DNA of 64,000 nt from Paenibacillus typhae (lineage in GTDB: Bacteria > Bacillota > Bacilli > Paenibacillales > Paenibacillaceae), in the NCBI RefSeq assembly GCF_900099765.1, contig NZ_FNDX01000010.1, positions 62,001 through 126,000 of the forward strand, in the 5' to 3' direction. The notes below the pieces were generated by a model. It searched no databases. It was not told where the DNA came from and worked only from the letters and a program-made list of their open reading frames with translations. The position numbers and the translations under genes were made by a program. This document shows, piece after piece, positions 16,284-25,908 of this stretch; positions within the stretch are counted from its first letter, which is position 1; each line of letters starts with the position of its first letter.

Positions 16284-17225
16284 TTGAAGGATGCAAAATG
16301 GACCTGGCGCAGTGTAAGCCTGATTTCTGTCGCGGCTACACTTCTTTTAATTGTGGGCTTTGTATATGCAGTAGGCGATATTATCAATCCCCAAGGGGAG
16401 GCACTGACCGGCTCTCTGCCGCAGGAAACCGCAGCGCCGGTACCGGCCGCAGCAGGTGAAGTGAAGATTCTGGCACTGGGAGACTCGCTGGCCAAGGGTA
16501 CAGGCGACAACAGCGGCAGCGGTTTTGTCAGACGGACGCTGGACGGGCTGACGAAGGACGGAGGCCAGGCACAGCTGCTCGGCAATATGGGAATTAACGG
16601 TCTGACTACTGCCGGGCTGCAGACGAAGCTGAAAGAGGAAGGCGTCCAGTATGCGCTTCGTCAGGCGAGCGTAGTGCTGGTGTCCATCGGCGGCAACGAC
16701 CTGTTCCGCGGCTCGGATATTCTGGGCAACGGAATCGGGGGTGAGGCAGGCCCGGCGGGTGCAGACCAGACTCCGGCTGCAGATGCTGAGGGCAGTACAA
16801 ACGCAGTTGAGCCCGGCGGCGTTCTTGACGGGAAGCCCAGCGCGCTTGTTACCTCTACTCCGAAGCCGAATGAAGATGAGCTGACACCGGAAGCGCTGCT
16901 GGCTGCCCTGCCGGATGCGGCAAAGCGGCTGGGAGAGATTCTGGAGACCATTGCCGGGATTAATCCGGAAGCGCAGGTCTATTATGTGGGACTATATAAT
17001 CCCTTTGGCGATATTGAGGATCTGCTGGTGCCGGGCAATCAGGCGGTGACCGCCTGGAACAGTGCGGCGATGGACATCATCAACACGCACAGCAATATGA
17101 CGCTTGTTCCTACCTTTGATTTGTTTAACCGCCATTTGGACAAGTATCTCTCAAGTGATCATTTTCACCCGAACGGCGACGGCTATCAGCGGATCAGCGA
17201 GCGGATTGTACAGGCTATACGGTAA
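16284..17225 (+). CDS. SGNH/GDSL hydrolase, membrane-anchored or secreted
   Basis: A 313-residue protein. An N-terminal transmembrane anchor or signal (about 8-31) is followed by an SGNH hydrolase domain with ALGDSLAKGTG (block I, nucleophile Ser), NMGINGLTT (block II), SIGGNDLF (block III) and SSDHFHPNGDGY (block V, catalytic Asp and His). A Pro/Ala-rich, acidic insertion lies between blocks III and V (about 155-215). TTG at 16284 is preferred because GGAGGG lies 7 nt before it; an in-frame ATG at 16245 has no site. It heads an apparent operon with the following ABC exporter. Confidence 0.82.
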   Translation: MKDAKWTWRSVSLISVAATLLLIVGFVYAVGDIINPQGEALTGSLPQETAAPVPAAAGEVKILALGDSLAKGTGDNSGSGFVRRTLDGLTKDGGQAQLLGNMGINGLTTAGLQTKLKEEGVQYALRQASVVLVSIGGNDLFRGSDILGNGIGGEAGPAGADQTPAADAEGSTNAVEPGGVLDGKPSALVTSTPKPNEDELTPEALLAALPDAAKRLGEILETIAGINPEAQVYYVGLYNPFGDIEDLLVPGNQAVTAWNSAAMDIINTHSNMTLVPTFDLFNRHLDKYLSSDHFHPNGDGYQRISERIVQAIR

Positions 17226-17283
17226 TAACGGAATGGAATCTAAGAAAGACCAGAATGAACGTCAAGCAAGGAGCGGTGTGTAT

Positions 17284-18264
17284 ATGGCAAAAGAGAGAGG
17301 CGCAGAGCCATCAGATATTGTGTTGTCCGTAAAAGGCGTCCGCAAAAAAATCAGCCGCAAATGGATTATAGACGATGTCACTTTTGACGTGAAGGAAGGG
17401 GAGATTTTCGGGTTTCTTGGACCGAACGGCGCTGGCAAAACGACTACCATCCGGATGCTCGTCGATCTGATCCGTCCGACAGAGGGTACTATTACCGTCT
17501 GCGGCTATAACGTTAACCGTAATCCTGAAAAAGCGCTCCAGTACGTAGGGTCGATTGTGGAGAATCCGGAGGTCTACACCTATCTGACCGGCTGGGAAAA
17601 TCTGCAGCATTTTGCCAGGATGCAGCCGGGAGTGGATGAGCAGCGGATTGCTGAGGTAGTGGACATCGTCCGTCTTGATCAGCGTATTCACGACAAGGTC
17701 AGCACCTATTCCCTCGGGATGCGGCAGCGGCTCGGTATTGCCCAGGCGCTGCTCGGGCGTCCGCGGCTGCTCATTCTGGATGAGCCGACAAACGGGCTTG
17801 ATCCCAAAGGGATCAAGGAGCTGCGTGAATTTATCCGTAAGCTGGCCGAAGGCGGACTGGCGGTATTTGTCTCCAGCCATCTGCTGAGCGAAATTCAGCT
17901 GCTGTGCGACCGGGTGGCGATTATCAGCAAGGGGCGGGTGCTCGCCGTCGGCGGTGTAGATGAGCTTGTAGCCCGCAACTCCCCTTATGTGCTCTGGGAT
18001 CTGGCGCCGGTTCCGGCGGCCAGGTCGATCCTGGAAGAGCATGCCGGTATCCGGCTGCTGGGGCTCGATGAAGTTACTCTCGACGACTCGGTAATTGCCG
18101 GAATGGGCGGGGGCTCAGTCATCACAGCCATGGACGAAGCCCTCATTCCGGAGACTGTGGCTGCGATGGTGGCAGCAGGAGTGGCGGTAAATGCCGTGCA
18201 TAAAATCAATCCTACACTGGAACAGCTATTCTTGAAGCTAACGGAAGGTGAATCTATTGACTAA
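17284..18264 (+). CDS. ABC-2 type transporter ATP-binding protein
   Basis: A 326-residue ATPase: Walker A GPNGAGKTT, signature YSLGMRQRLG, Walker B LLILDEPTNGLDP and the H-loop SSHLLSE. A C-terminal extension of about 85 residues is typical of the CcmA/NatA/BcrA-like group. ATG at 17284 follows AAGGAG by about 10 nt. The gene lies 58 bp after the SGNH hydrolase gene and overlaps the permease start by 8 nt, so the three genes are probably co-transcribed. Export substrate unknown; bacitracin-export (BcrAB) and sodium-export (NatAB) types share this layout. Confidence 0.87.
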   Translation: MAKERGAEPSDIVLSVKGVRKKISRKWIIDDVTFDVKEGEIFGFLGPNGAGKTTTIRMLVDLIRPTEGTITVCGYNVNRNPEKALQYVGSIVENPEVYTYLTGWENLQHFARMQPGVDEQRIAEVVDIVRLDQRIHDKVSTYSLGMRQRLGIAQALLGRPRLLILDEPTNGLDPKGIKELREFIRKLAEGGLAVFVSSHLLSEIQLLCDRVAIISKGRVLAVGGVDELVARNSPYVLWDLAPVPAARSILEEHAGIRLLGLDEVTLDDSVIAGMGGGSVITAMDEALIPETVAAMVAAGVAVNAVHKINPTLEQLFLKLTEGESID

Positions 18265-19246
18265 TCTGCTTCCGCTCATCCGCAATGAGTGTACCAAAAT
18301 AATAAAAAAGAAGCGCTTCTATGTTATCCTGCTGATTCTGCTTGTGCTGGTGCCGATGTTTACCTATGCGCAGATGCGGATTGCCGAGCGCAGCCGGGAC
18401 AAGTTCAACTCGGACTGGCGGCTGGAGATCCAGCAGCGGATCACCGACAACCAGAATTCACTCAGCAGCGACCGGATTCCGGAGGAGTGGAAATCGTACC
18501 GGAGGATTTTTATCCAGCAGCTGCAGTATTATCTGGACCACGATGTCAATCCCAATGAGCCGAGCGGGGTCACCTTTACCCGTGAGTTTCTCGATAATTC
18601 GGTTTCCCTGTTCATTCCCCTGCTGATTATGGCGGTTGCTTCGGATCTGGTATCCGGTGAACGGACGACGGGCACCATCAAAATGCTGCTGACCCGCCCG
18701 GTCAGACGCTGGAAGGTGCTGTTCAGCAAAATGGCCGCCCTGCTCATGTTCGTGTCCCTGATCGTGCTTTCGGTATTTGTGATCAGCTACCTGATATCCG
18801 GGCTTGCTTTTGGCTATAAGGGCTTTAATATTCCCGTGTTCACGGGCTTTCAGCTGAGCGGGGATACCGTGGATATGAGCGGCGTGCATTCAGTGCCCCA
18901 GTGGAAGTACCTGCTGATGCAGGGCGGGCTGATCTGGTTCGTGAGCGTAGTTGTTGCCCTGCTGGCCTTCATGGTTTCGGTTCTGGTGCGCAGCACGGCG
19001 GCCAGCATCGTAGTGATGATGGCAGCGCTGATTGCCGGCACGATCCTGACGAACATGGCTGCAGCCTGGTCAACCGCGAAGTATTTGTTCATGGTCAATC
19101 TGGGTCTCACCGGTTATTTGGCAGGTACGCCAGCGCCGATTGAGGGAATGACACTGCCCTTTTCACTCGCGGTATTGTCCGTTTGGGGGCTCGCCGCGAT
19201 AATCATTTCATTCGCCGTCTTTACGAAACGGGATATTTTGAATTAG
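18257..19246 (+). CDS. ABC-2 type transporter permease
   Basis: A 329-residue membrane protein. One transmembrane helix lies near the N-terminus (about 18-38), then an extracellular stretch, then five helices between about 115 and 328, with SGERTTGTIKMLLTRPVRRWKVLFSKM between helices 2 and 3, typical of the BcrB/NatB/YhaP permeases. TTG at 18257 is preferred since GGAAGG lies 8 nt before it; GTG at 18248 is the alternative. It partners the preceding ATPase. Confidence 0.85.
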   Translation: MTNLLPLIRNECTKIIKKKRFYVILLILLVLVPMFTYAQMRIAERSRDKFNSDWRLEIQQRITDNQNSLSSDRIPEEWKSYRRIFIQQLQYYLDHDVNPNEPSGVTFTREFLDNSVSLFIPLLIMAVASDLVSGERTTGTIKMLLTRPVRRWKVLFSKMAALLMFVSLIVLSVFVISYLISGLAFGYKGFNIPVFTGFQLSGDTVDMSGVHSVPQWKYLLMQGGLIWFVSVVVALLAFMVSVLVRSTAASIVVMMAALIAGTILTNMAAAWSTAKYLFMVNLGLTGYLAGTPAPIEGMTLPFSLAVLSVWGLAAIIISFAVFTKRDILN

Positions 19247-19315
19247 AATGAACAAAGTGAACGAAAACGTTTGTTTGCATTTCAGAGTAAGTGAGATAAA
19301 GAAGGAGGAGCATGA

Positions 19316-21298
19316 ATGCTCGAACAGATCGATATGTTTGCAAAAGTCTCCAAGGACGGCGAAGCAGGCCGGACCGGATACGATGCTGACGACATTCAGG
19401 TGCTCGAAGGTCTGGTTGCGGTCCGCAAACGGCCCGGCATGTATATCGGCAGTACGAGTTCATCGGGACTGCACCATCTTGTATGGGAAATCGTGGATAA
19501 CGCCGTTGATGAGCATTTAGCCAAATTTTGTTCCAAAATTGATATTACATTGCGTAAGGACGGTTCGGTTACCGTCATTGATAACGGGCGGGGGATCCCG
19601 ACCGGAATGCACAAAACGGGAGTGCCGACGCCGCAGGTTGTGTTTACGATTCTGCATGCAGGCGGTAAATTCGGCGGCTCCGGCTACAAAAAATCAGGCG
19701 GGCTGCACGGCGTAGGCGCTTCTGTCACCAACGCCCTGTCCGAGTGGCTGGAGGTTGAAATTTACCGTGACGGCAAAACCCACCGCCAGCGGTTCGAATA
19801 TTGGGTGGACAAGAGCGGCAAGGAGCATGTAGGCGAGCCTGTAACCGGCCTCGAGGTTCTGGGTAATACGAACAAGACCGGTACGAAGATTACCTTCAAG
19901 CCGGATATTCGCGTCTTCGCAAACGGCATAGCCCTGAACTACGACACGCTTGCGGAACGGGTGCAGGAGATTGCCTTCCTTAACTCGGGTCTGCGGATCA
20001 CCCTGAATGACGAGCGCAGCGGACGCCAGGATGAATATTTCTACGAAGGCGGCGCCAGTCAGTTCGTGCAGTTCCTGAACGAAGGCAAGGATACGCTGCA
20101 TGACGTCATCCACTTCAGTTCGGAGAAGGATGAGATCGAGGTTGAGGTAGCATTGCAGTATAACGCAGGCTATACCGAAACGCTGGCCTCGTTCGTCAAC
20201 TCCATTCCTACCCGCAGCGGCGGAACCCACGAGACCGGATTCAAGACGGCCTATACGCGCGTAATGAATGATTACGCCCGCCGGACGCAGCTGCTGAAGG
20301 AAAAGGACAAGAATCTTGAAGGCAACGATCTGCGCGAAGGCATGATGGCCGTCATCAGCGTCAAGATGGCTGAGGTCGAGTTCGTCGGCCAGACCAAGGA
20401 TCAGCTCGGCAGCGCCTCTGCCCGCAGCGCCGTCGATTATATCGTGGCCGAGAACATGGCCCGCTTTCTTGAGGAGAACCCGCAGGTGGCCCAGAGCCTG
20501 CTGAAGAAGTCGATTCAGGCTTCCAAGGCCCGTGAAGCAGCGCGCAAGGCAAGAGACGAGATCCGCAGCGGCAAGAAACGCAGCGAGAGCTCCAATCTCG
20601 GCGGCAAGCTGTCTCCGGCCCAGTCGAAGGATGTTACACGCACCGAGCTGTTCATCGTCGAAGGGGATTCCGCCGGCGGCTCAGCCAAGCAGGGCCGTGA
20701 TTCCAAGATTCAGGCGATCCTGCCGCTGAAGGGCAAGCCGATGAATCCGGAGAAGGCCAAGCTGCTTGATATTCTGAAGAATGATGAATACAAAGCGATT
20801 ATTTCGGCGATCGGTGCCGGGATCGGCCCTGATTTTGCCGTTGAGGACAGCAATTATTCCAAAATCATTATCATGACTGACGCCGACACGGACGGCGCAC
20901 ATATCCAGGTGCTGCTGCTGACCTTCTTCTACCGTTACATGAAGCCGCTGATTGATGCCGGCAAGGTCTTCATCGCCCAGCCGCCGCTGTACAAGCTGAC
21001 CCGCAAATCGGGCAAGCTGGAAACCGTGCGCTATGCCTGGAGTGATGAAGAGCTGCAGAACTACCTGAAGGAGTTCGGCAAGAATTTCGAGCTTCAGCGT
21101 TATAAGGGTCTAGGCGAGATGAACCCCGAGCAGCTGTGGGAGACAACGATGAACCAGGACACCCGGACCCTGCTCCAGGTGCAGATAGAGGATGCCGCCA
21201 AGGCGGAGCGCCGCGTCTCCACCCTGATGGGGGACAAGGTCGACCCACGCAAGCGCTGGATCGTAGAGAATGTTGATTTTACGGAGATAATCGAGTAG
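19316..21298 (+). CDS. parE: DNA topoisomerase IV subunit B
   Basis: A 660-residue type IIA topoisomerase ATPase subunit. GHKL ATPase domain with EIVDNAVDEH, DNGRGIPTGMH and GGLHGVGASVTNALSEW; transducer domain; TOPRIM domain with LFIVEGDSAGGSAKQGRDS and MTDADTDGAHIQ. The sequence tracks B. subtilis ParE closely, including the AKQGRDSKIQAILPLKGK region and the absence of a GyrB-specific insert. With ParC it decatenates replicated chromosomes. GAAGGAGGAG precedes the ATG. A strong terminator follows, so parE is probably transcribed separately from parC here. Confidence 0.93.
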   Translation: MLEQIDMFAKVSKDGEAGRTGYDADDIQVLEGLVAVRKRPGMYIGSTSSSGLHHLVWEIVDNAVDEHLAKFCSKIDITLRKDGSVTVIDNGRGIPTGMHKTGVPTPQVVFTILHAGGKFGGSGYKKSGGLHGVGASVTNALSEWLEVEIYRDGKTHRQRFEYWVDKSGKEHVGEPVTGLEVLGNTNKTGTKITFKPDIRVFANGIALNYDTLAERVQEIAFLNSGLRITLNDERSGRQDEYFYEGGASQFVQFLNEGKDTLHDVIHFSSEKDEIEVEVALQYNAGYTETLASFVNSIPTRSGGTHETGFKTAYTRVMNDYARRTQLLKEKDKNLEGNDLREGMMAVISVKMAEVEFVGQTKDQLGSASARSAVDYIVAENMARFLEENPQVAQSLLKKSIQASKAREAARKARDEIRSGKKRSESSNLGGKLSPAQSKDVTRTELFIVEGDSAGGSAKQGRDSKIQAILPLKGKPMNPEKAKLLDILKNDEYKAIISAIGAGIGPDFAVEDSNYSKIIIMTDADTDGAHIQVLLLTFFYRYMKPLIDAGKVFIAQPPLYKLTRKSGKLETVRYAWSDEELQNYLKEFGKNFELQRYKGLGEMNPEQLWETTMNQDTRTLLQVQIEDAAKAERRVSTLMGDKVDPRKRWIVENVDFTEIIE

Positions 21299-21368
21299 CA
21301 GCGGCCCGTCAGCGGCTGTTGTGCTTTGCAGTTTACGGCGGGATGCACGTTTAACCCGCCTTTGCTTT

Positions 21369-21403
21369 ACACATGCCGCAGCTTATGTGCGGCATGTGTT
21401 TTA
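21369..21403 (+). terminator. Intrinsic terminator of parE
   Basis: ACACATGCCGC (21369-21379) and GCGGCATGTGT (21389-21399) form a perfect 11-bp stem with a 9-nt loop, followed by TTT. Confidence 0.8.
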
Positions 21404-21566
21404 GCGGAAGTGACGATTGCTTCCGTGATTGTTGATTTTGGTGATACACGTGCGGAGCTGGCGGAATTGTTCTGTAGGAGCGTTAGTGTTTGCCTATATT
21501 CTTAAATATTAATTTTGCTGTAGAGACTGAATTATAAATTGAATAAGGAGAAGTGACGGAGGGGAA

Positions 21567-21711
21567 TTTTGGAACTGTAGGAGCGAATGCGACCGCCTGA
21601 AAGCTTTTCGCAGAAAAGCTAGCTACGGAAGCATATGCTGTCTGCGGATTTCAACCGCGAATAGCGGTACAATTGAAGAAATCTGCAGACAACAGCGGCC
21701 GGAAGTCCAAA
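21567..21711. repeat. Structured interspersed element, copy 2
   Basis: It shares the 5-prime block TTTTGGAACTGTAGGAGCG, the GACCGCC box, the stem-loop and the 3-prime block CAGCGGCCGGAAGTCCAAA with copy 1 at 11788. The stem (21639-21652 with 21678-21691) keeps 14 pairs, with one T-A pair of copy 1 replaced by G-C and one G-U wobble. The inner stem is ACCGC/GCGGT. An extra segment of about 38 bp (21596-21637) carries its own 7-bp hairpin AGCTTTT/AAAAGCT. Confidence 0.8.
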
Positions 21712-21882
21712 CATTCTCTGGAGGCACAGCGGAGCCCTGAATCGGAAAAACTATAAAATTCAATCTCAACAGCGGTTTTAATGAAAGAATTAGGACAACG
21801 TTAGCGCCGGAAGAACAATCCAGCCTGCGAAGCCCCACGTGAATCACTGAATCAAATGCTCGGATAGATTGAGGAACAGAAG

Positions 21883-24333
21883 GTGAGCCAAGTGAGCAGT
21901 TTATCAGAACAATTTTCGCCGGCTTTTCTGGAAGAGGTCGTCGGTGACCGCTTTGGCCGGTATTCCAAATATATTATTCAGGACCGGGCAATTCCCGATG
22001 TGCGGGACGGGCTGAAGCCCGTGCAGCGCCGGATTCTGTATGCCATGTACGACTCGGGGAATACCCCGGACAAGCCGTACCGCAAATCCGCCAAAACCGT
22101 CGGTGACGTTATGGGTAATTACCATCCCCACGGTGACTCCTCCATCTATGACGGCATGGTCCGTATGGCCCAGCCGTGGAAAATGGGGCATGTCCTGGTA
22201 GACGGACACGGCAACTGGGGCTCGATGGATGATGACCCGGCGGCTGCGATGCGTTATACCGAGGCCCGCCTGTCGCCGATTGCGATGGAGATGATGCGGG
22301 ATATCGAGAAACGCACGGTCCTGTTCAAGGACAACTTTGATAATACCGCGAAGGAACCGGTAGTGGTGCCGTCGCGTTTTCCGAACCTGCTGGTCAATGG
22401 TACAAGCGGGATTTCCGCCGGCTTTGCGACTGAGATTCCGCCGCATAACCTGCGTGAAGTGATCGACGCCTGTATTGCCGTCATGCAGAAGCCGGATATC
22501 TCTCTGGAGGACATCATGACCTTTATCAAAGGTCCCGATTTCCCGACTGGCGGTACGATCATGGGCGGCGACGGAATTATGGATGCTTACCGCACCGGCA
22601 AAGGGCGGATTTACCTGCGCTCCAAGACCGAGATCGAAAACTTACGCGGCGGCAAGCAGCAGATTGTCATTACCGAGGTGCCCTTCCAGATCGTGAAATC
22701 GCGGCTGGTTACCTCGATGGAGAATATCCGGCTGGAGAAGAAGATCGACGGCATCGCGGAAGTCCGCGATGAGAGCGGCCGGGAGGGCCTGCGCATTGTA
22801 GTCGAGCTGAAGAAGGATGCCGATGCCCAGGGCGTTCTGGCTTACTTGCTCAAAAAGACCGATCTGCAGGTTACGTATAACTTCAACATGGTAGCCATTG
22901 TGAACAAGGCGCCGCAGCAGCTTGGCCTCAAAGCGATCCTGGAGGCTTATATCGCCCACCAGCGCGAGGTGGTAACCCGCCGCACCCAGTTTGACCTGGA
23001 GCGGGCAGAGGACCGTGCGCATGTGCTGGAGGGACTGGTCAAGGCTCTTAATATCCTGGACGAGGTTATTGCAGCAATCAAGGCTTCCAAGAACCGCCAG
23101 GATGCCCAGAACAACCTGGTCTGGATGTTCGGCTTCAGTGAGCGTCAGGCAGATTCGATTCTTACCTTGCAGCTGTACCGCCTGACAAACCTGGAGATTC
23201 ATTCATTGCAGAAAGAACTCGATGAAATGATGGCACGGATCAACACATTGAACGGTATTCTGAACAGCGACAAAAAGCTGATTGCCGTTATCCGCAAGGA
23301 ACTGCTGGAAATCCGCGATAAATACGGTATTGACCGCCGCTCGCTGATTCAAGGTGAAGTTGAAGAATTGAAGGTCAGCCTTGAAGTGCTGGTTAACGCA
23401 GAAGATGTGCTAGTAGCGCTGTCAGCCGACGGCTATATCAAGCGGACCGGCATGCTGTCCTTTACCCGCTCCGGCGGTGAACGCCATGCTTCCGGGGTCA
23501 AGGACGGCGATCATATCGTCAGGCTGCTCGACCTCAATACCCGGGACAGCCTGCTTGTCTTCACCCGCAAAGGCCAGTACTTCCTGCTTCCGGTTCACCA
23601 GATACCGGAATTTAAGTGGAAGGAGCCGGGGACGGCCATTGTCAACGTCATTAGCCTCGCCAAGGGTGACAGCGTTGTAAGCATGCTGCCGGTGGGCAAT
23701 CTGGACGATCCGCAGTCCAGCCTTGTATTTGTTACGCGCAAGGGCCAGGTGAAGCGTACGGAGCTCAAGGAGTATTCTACCAGCCGTTCAGGGGCTGTAG
23801 CCGCCTGCAAGGTTGCTGATGGCGATGAGATCATTACAGTAGCCCTCAGCAGCGGGGACAAGGACATTGTACTGGTGAGCCGTGACGGAATGTGCATTCG
23901 TTTCAAGGAAAGTGAAGTGAACCCGATGGGCCGTGTGGCCAGCGGGGTTAGAGGCATTCAGCTGCGTGAAGGTGACGAGGTGGTCTCCTGCTTCTGGGTA
24001 AGTGAGGATGAGGGAGAGATCCTTGCGGTTACAGATATCGGTTACGCCAAGCGCAGCCTGCTGGTAGATTACCCTTCACAGAGCCGAGGCGGCAAGGGGA
24101 TGCCGACCTTTGAGTTCAAGGAAGGCAAGCGTGTTAAACCGAACGGCAGCCGGATCGCCGGCGCGTTCCATTGCAAGGAGCCGCTGGAGCTGATGGCCAT
24201 TACCCGCGACGGGCAGGTACACACCTTCTCATCCGAATCGGCACCGCTTGGCGAACGGCGTTCCATAGGCAAGGCCATGTTTCCAGTGGAGAAGAAGGAT
24301 GAGATTATTACCCTTTTCCCGGCCATTAAATAG
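21883..24333 (+). CDS. parC: DNA topoisomerase IV subunit A
   Basis: An 816-residue breakage-reunion subunit. It starts with [37 protein letters not shown], the catalytic Tyr lies in [11 protein letters not shown] (about residue 127), and the C-terminal beta-pinwheel has degenerate GyrA-box repeats rather than the canonical QRRGGKG, as expected for ParC. The quinolone-determining region reads [20 protein letters not shown] at 21883 follows GAGGA by 7 nt; GTG at 21892 is an alternative. A strong terminator follows the stop. Confidence 0.93.
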   Translation: MSQVSSLSEQFSPAFLEEVVGDRFGRYSKYIIQDRAIPDVRDGLKPVQRRILYAMYDSGNTPDKPYRKSAKTVGDVMGNYHPHGDSSIYDGMVRMAQPWKMGHVLVDGHGNWGSMDDDPAAAMRYTEARLSPIAMEMMRDIEKRTVLFKDNFDNTAKEPVVVPSRFPNLLVNGTSGISAGFATEIPPHNLREVIDACIAVMQKPDISLEDIMTFIKGPDFPTGGTIMGGDGIMDAYRTGKGRIYLRSKTEIENLRGGKQQIVITEVPFQIVKSRLVTSMENIRLEKKIDGIAEVRDESGREGLRIVVELKKDADAQGVLAYLLKKTDLQVTYNFNMVAIVNKAPQQLGLKAILEAYIAHQREVVTRRTQFDLERAEDRAHVLEGLVKALNILDEVIAAIKASKNRQDAQNNLVWMFGFSERQADSILTLQLYRLTNLEIHSLQKELDEMMARINTLNGILNSDKKLIAVIRKELLEIRDKYGIDRRSLIQGEVEELKVSLEVLVNAEDVLVALSADGYIKRTGMLSFTRSGGERHASGVKDGDHIVRLLDLNTRDSLLVFTRKGQYFLLPVHQIPEFKWKEPGTAIVNVISLAKGDSVVSMLPVGNLDDPQSSLVFVTRKGQVKRTELKEYSTSRSGAVAACKVADGDEIITVALSSGDKDIVLVSRDGMCIRFKESEVNPMGRVASGVRGIQLREGDEVVSCFWVSEDEGEILAVTDIGYAKRSLLVDYPSQSRGGKGMPTFEFKEGKRVKPNGSRIAGAFHCKEPLELMAITRDGQVHTFSSESAPLGERRSIGKAMFPVEKKDEIITLFPAIK

Positions 24334-24367
24334 CGGAATAAAGCCGGTGAAGATAATCTAAATGACA

Positions 24368-24421
24368 ACGGCGCATGTGCAGCTTTTTGGGAAGCTGAGA
24401 CATGCGCCGTTTTATTTTTTT
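24368..24421 (+). terminator. Intrinsic terminator of parC
   Basis: ACGGCGCATGT (24368-24378) pairs perfectly with ACATGCGCCGT (24400-24410), with an inner CAGCTT/AAGCTG hairpin, followed by TTTATTTTTTT. Confidence 0.9.
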
Positions 24422-24546
24422 AATTGCTGCAGGCAGGACTTCCGGACTGTTTCAGAATTATTTTTTTGTTTAGCAGGAAATGGAATTTATTTCTCGAAAA
24501 TGTAGATATACCGGATTGAGATCCGCAGGGAAAGGAAGGAATAAGT

Positions 24547-24978
24547 GTGCACTCCTCTGAATTCAGTAAAATCTGGCACAAAATTTTAAAGGACTACAAA
24601 TTACATATGGACAGCAACCTTGCCCCTACACTGACAGATGCCCAGCTCACCGTATTGGAACTGCTGCAGGAAAGAGATGCGATGAAGCCTTCTGATCTGG
24701 CGCCTCATCTGGCTACCAGCCCGGCGGCAGTAACGATGCTGCTTGACCGGATGGAGAAGAACGGCCTGATCGTACGTGAACGCGATGCGGCAGACCGGCG
24801 GATTGTCTGGGTGAGCATTACCGAGGTGGGCCGGAAGGAAGCAGCGCGCGGATTAAAAGTGCGGAGTGATTTTTTCGCCGAAGCGCTCGACCCGATTTCA
24901 TCGCATAACCAGCAGCTTCTGCTGTATCTGATGGGGAAGATGGCGGTAGCCCCGGCACCTGAAAGCATGACACCGTAA
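24547..24978 (+). CDS. MarR-family transcriptional regulator
   Basis: A 143-residue winged-helix regulator: LTDAQLTVLELLQERDAMKPSDLAPHLATSPAAVTMLLDRMEKNGLIVRERDAADRRIVWVSIT is the complete MarR wHTH with the conserved DRR wing motif, flanked by dimerisation helices. GTG at 24547 follows GGAAAGGAAGG. It has no divergent partner and no obvious target next to it, so it may act on itself or elsewhere. Confidence 0.85.
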   Translation: MHSSEFSKIWHKILKDYKLHMDSNLAPTLTDAQLTVLELLQERDAMKPSDLAPHLATSPAAVTMLLDRMEKNGLIVRERDAADRRIVWVSITEVGRKEAARGLKVRSDFFAEALDPISSHNQQLLLYLMGKMAVAPAPESMTP

Positions 24979-25145
24979 ACTCTGGTTTTATACAGGTCAT
25001 CTGCTTTCGGAAACGAGGATCGTGCGCGTTAACGAATCAGATGACAAAATACCACTTATACAGTGCTTAAGCAGTATTCTCATTATAACGGTTGCCACGT
25101 ACAGCAAGTGCTTGCGCCGGATTGATAGCGCCAAGCCCTCAAATC

Positions 25146-25176
25146 AAACAGGCCATCCTCAGCGGATGGCCTGTTT
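25146..25176 (-). terminator. Terminator overlapping the end of the pseudouridine synthase gene
   Basis: AAACAGGCCATCC and GGATGGCCTGTTT form a perfect 13-bp stem with a 5-nt loop. Read on the minus strand it is followed by the T-rich TTTGATTT. The stop codon of the gene lies in the loop, so the last codons are part of the hairpin. Confidence 0.75.
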
Positions 25177-25905
25177 CTGCACCTGCTGCGGCCACAGATC
25201 CCAGGGATGGGCCTGCGGGGGCAGCGAGATGAGCTCAATCTCTTCTTTGGTGACCGGATGCGGGAAGCCGACAACAGCCGACCATAGGGCGATCTGCTGG
25301 CCCGGACGGTTAACGGCAGCACCGTATTTCTGGTCGCCGAACAGCGGGCAGCCGATCCCGTTCAGCTGCACACGAATCTGGTGCGAGCGTCCCGTAAGCA
25401 GATCGATCTTCAGCAGGCTGTAGCCTTCTGCGGTGCCCAGCACGGTATAGTCAAGAATAGCTTCCTTGCCGCCGGACGTGCCTTTGCGGACAATGGAGAC
25501 GGTATTGCTCTTCGCGTCCTTAAGCAAAGTGTTGACCAGCCGGCCCTGGGAGGCGGGCGGCTTGCCGTGGACAACGGTCAGGTACACCTTGCGGAAGGCA
25601 TGGGTGCGGACGCTGTCCGACAGCCGCGAGGCTGCCTTGGACGTCTTGGCGAAGATCATGGCGCCGCCTACCGGACGGTCCAGCCGGTGCACAAGCCCCA
25701 TGAAGACATTGCCGGGCTTGTTATACCGTTCCTTAATATCCTCCTTGAGCAGGCTTAGGAGATCAGGGTCACCGGTGGCGTCTTCCTGAACAGGAATATT
25801 CACCGGCTTCACAATGCCAAGCAGATGATTGTCCTCGAACAAAATCTCAAAACGCGACTGTCCGCCGGACGGTGCTTCTCCTGTACCGTTATGCTGCATA
25901 TTCAT
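25159..25905 (-). CDS. RluA-family RNA pseudouridine synthase
   Basis: A 248-residue enzyme with the catalytic motif GLVHRLDRPVGG (Asp nucleophile near residue 76), the downstream KVYLTVVHG strand, and LLTGRSHQIRVQL, the second conserved RluA motif. There is no N-terminal S4 domain, as in RluA/RluC-short members. It isomerises uridines in rRNA or tRNA; the target site is not deducible. It lies 3 nt downstream of the methyltransferase gene, so two RNA-modifying enzymes form one operon. Confidence 0.87.
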   Translation of the reverse strand: MNMQHNGTGEAPSGGQSRFEILFEDNHLLGIVKPVNIPVQEDATGDPDLLSLLKEDIKERYNKPGNVFMGLVHRLDRPVGGAMIFAKTSKAASRLSDSVRTHAFRKVYLTVVHGKPPASQGRLVNTLLKDAKSNTVSIVRKGTSGGKEAILDYTVLGTAEGYSLLKIDLLTGRSHQIRVQLNGIGCPLFGDQKYGAAVNRPGQQIALWSAVVGFPHPVTKEEIELISLPPQAHPWDLWPQQVQKQAIR

Positions 25906-25908
25906 GGC

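Larger units (their letters stand above)
21299..21882. other. 584-bp parE-parC intergenic region
   Basis: No credible coding sequence. It contains the parE terminator (21369-21403) and the structured element copy 2 (21567-21711). The remainder (21404-21566 and 21712-21870) is AT-richer, and I could not set promoter hexamers for parC with confidence. Confidence 0.6.

Noticed and set aside
17104..17283. N-terminal extension of the ABC-2 ATPase overlapping the SGNH hydrolase gene
   Set aside because: It would overlap the upstream gene by over 120 bp, and AAGGAG precedes ATG 17284.
19262..19273. CGAAAACGTTTG upstream of parE as a LexA box
   Set aside because: It matches only the outer CGAA; the consensus CGAAC-N4-GTTCG half-sites are not satisfied, so the resemblance is too weak.
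24436..24445. GGACTTCCGG as a remnant of the structured element
   Set aside because: A 10-base match to the complement of the 3-prime block without any stem or 5-prime block; likely chance.
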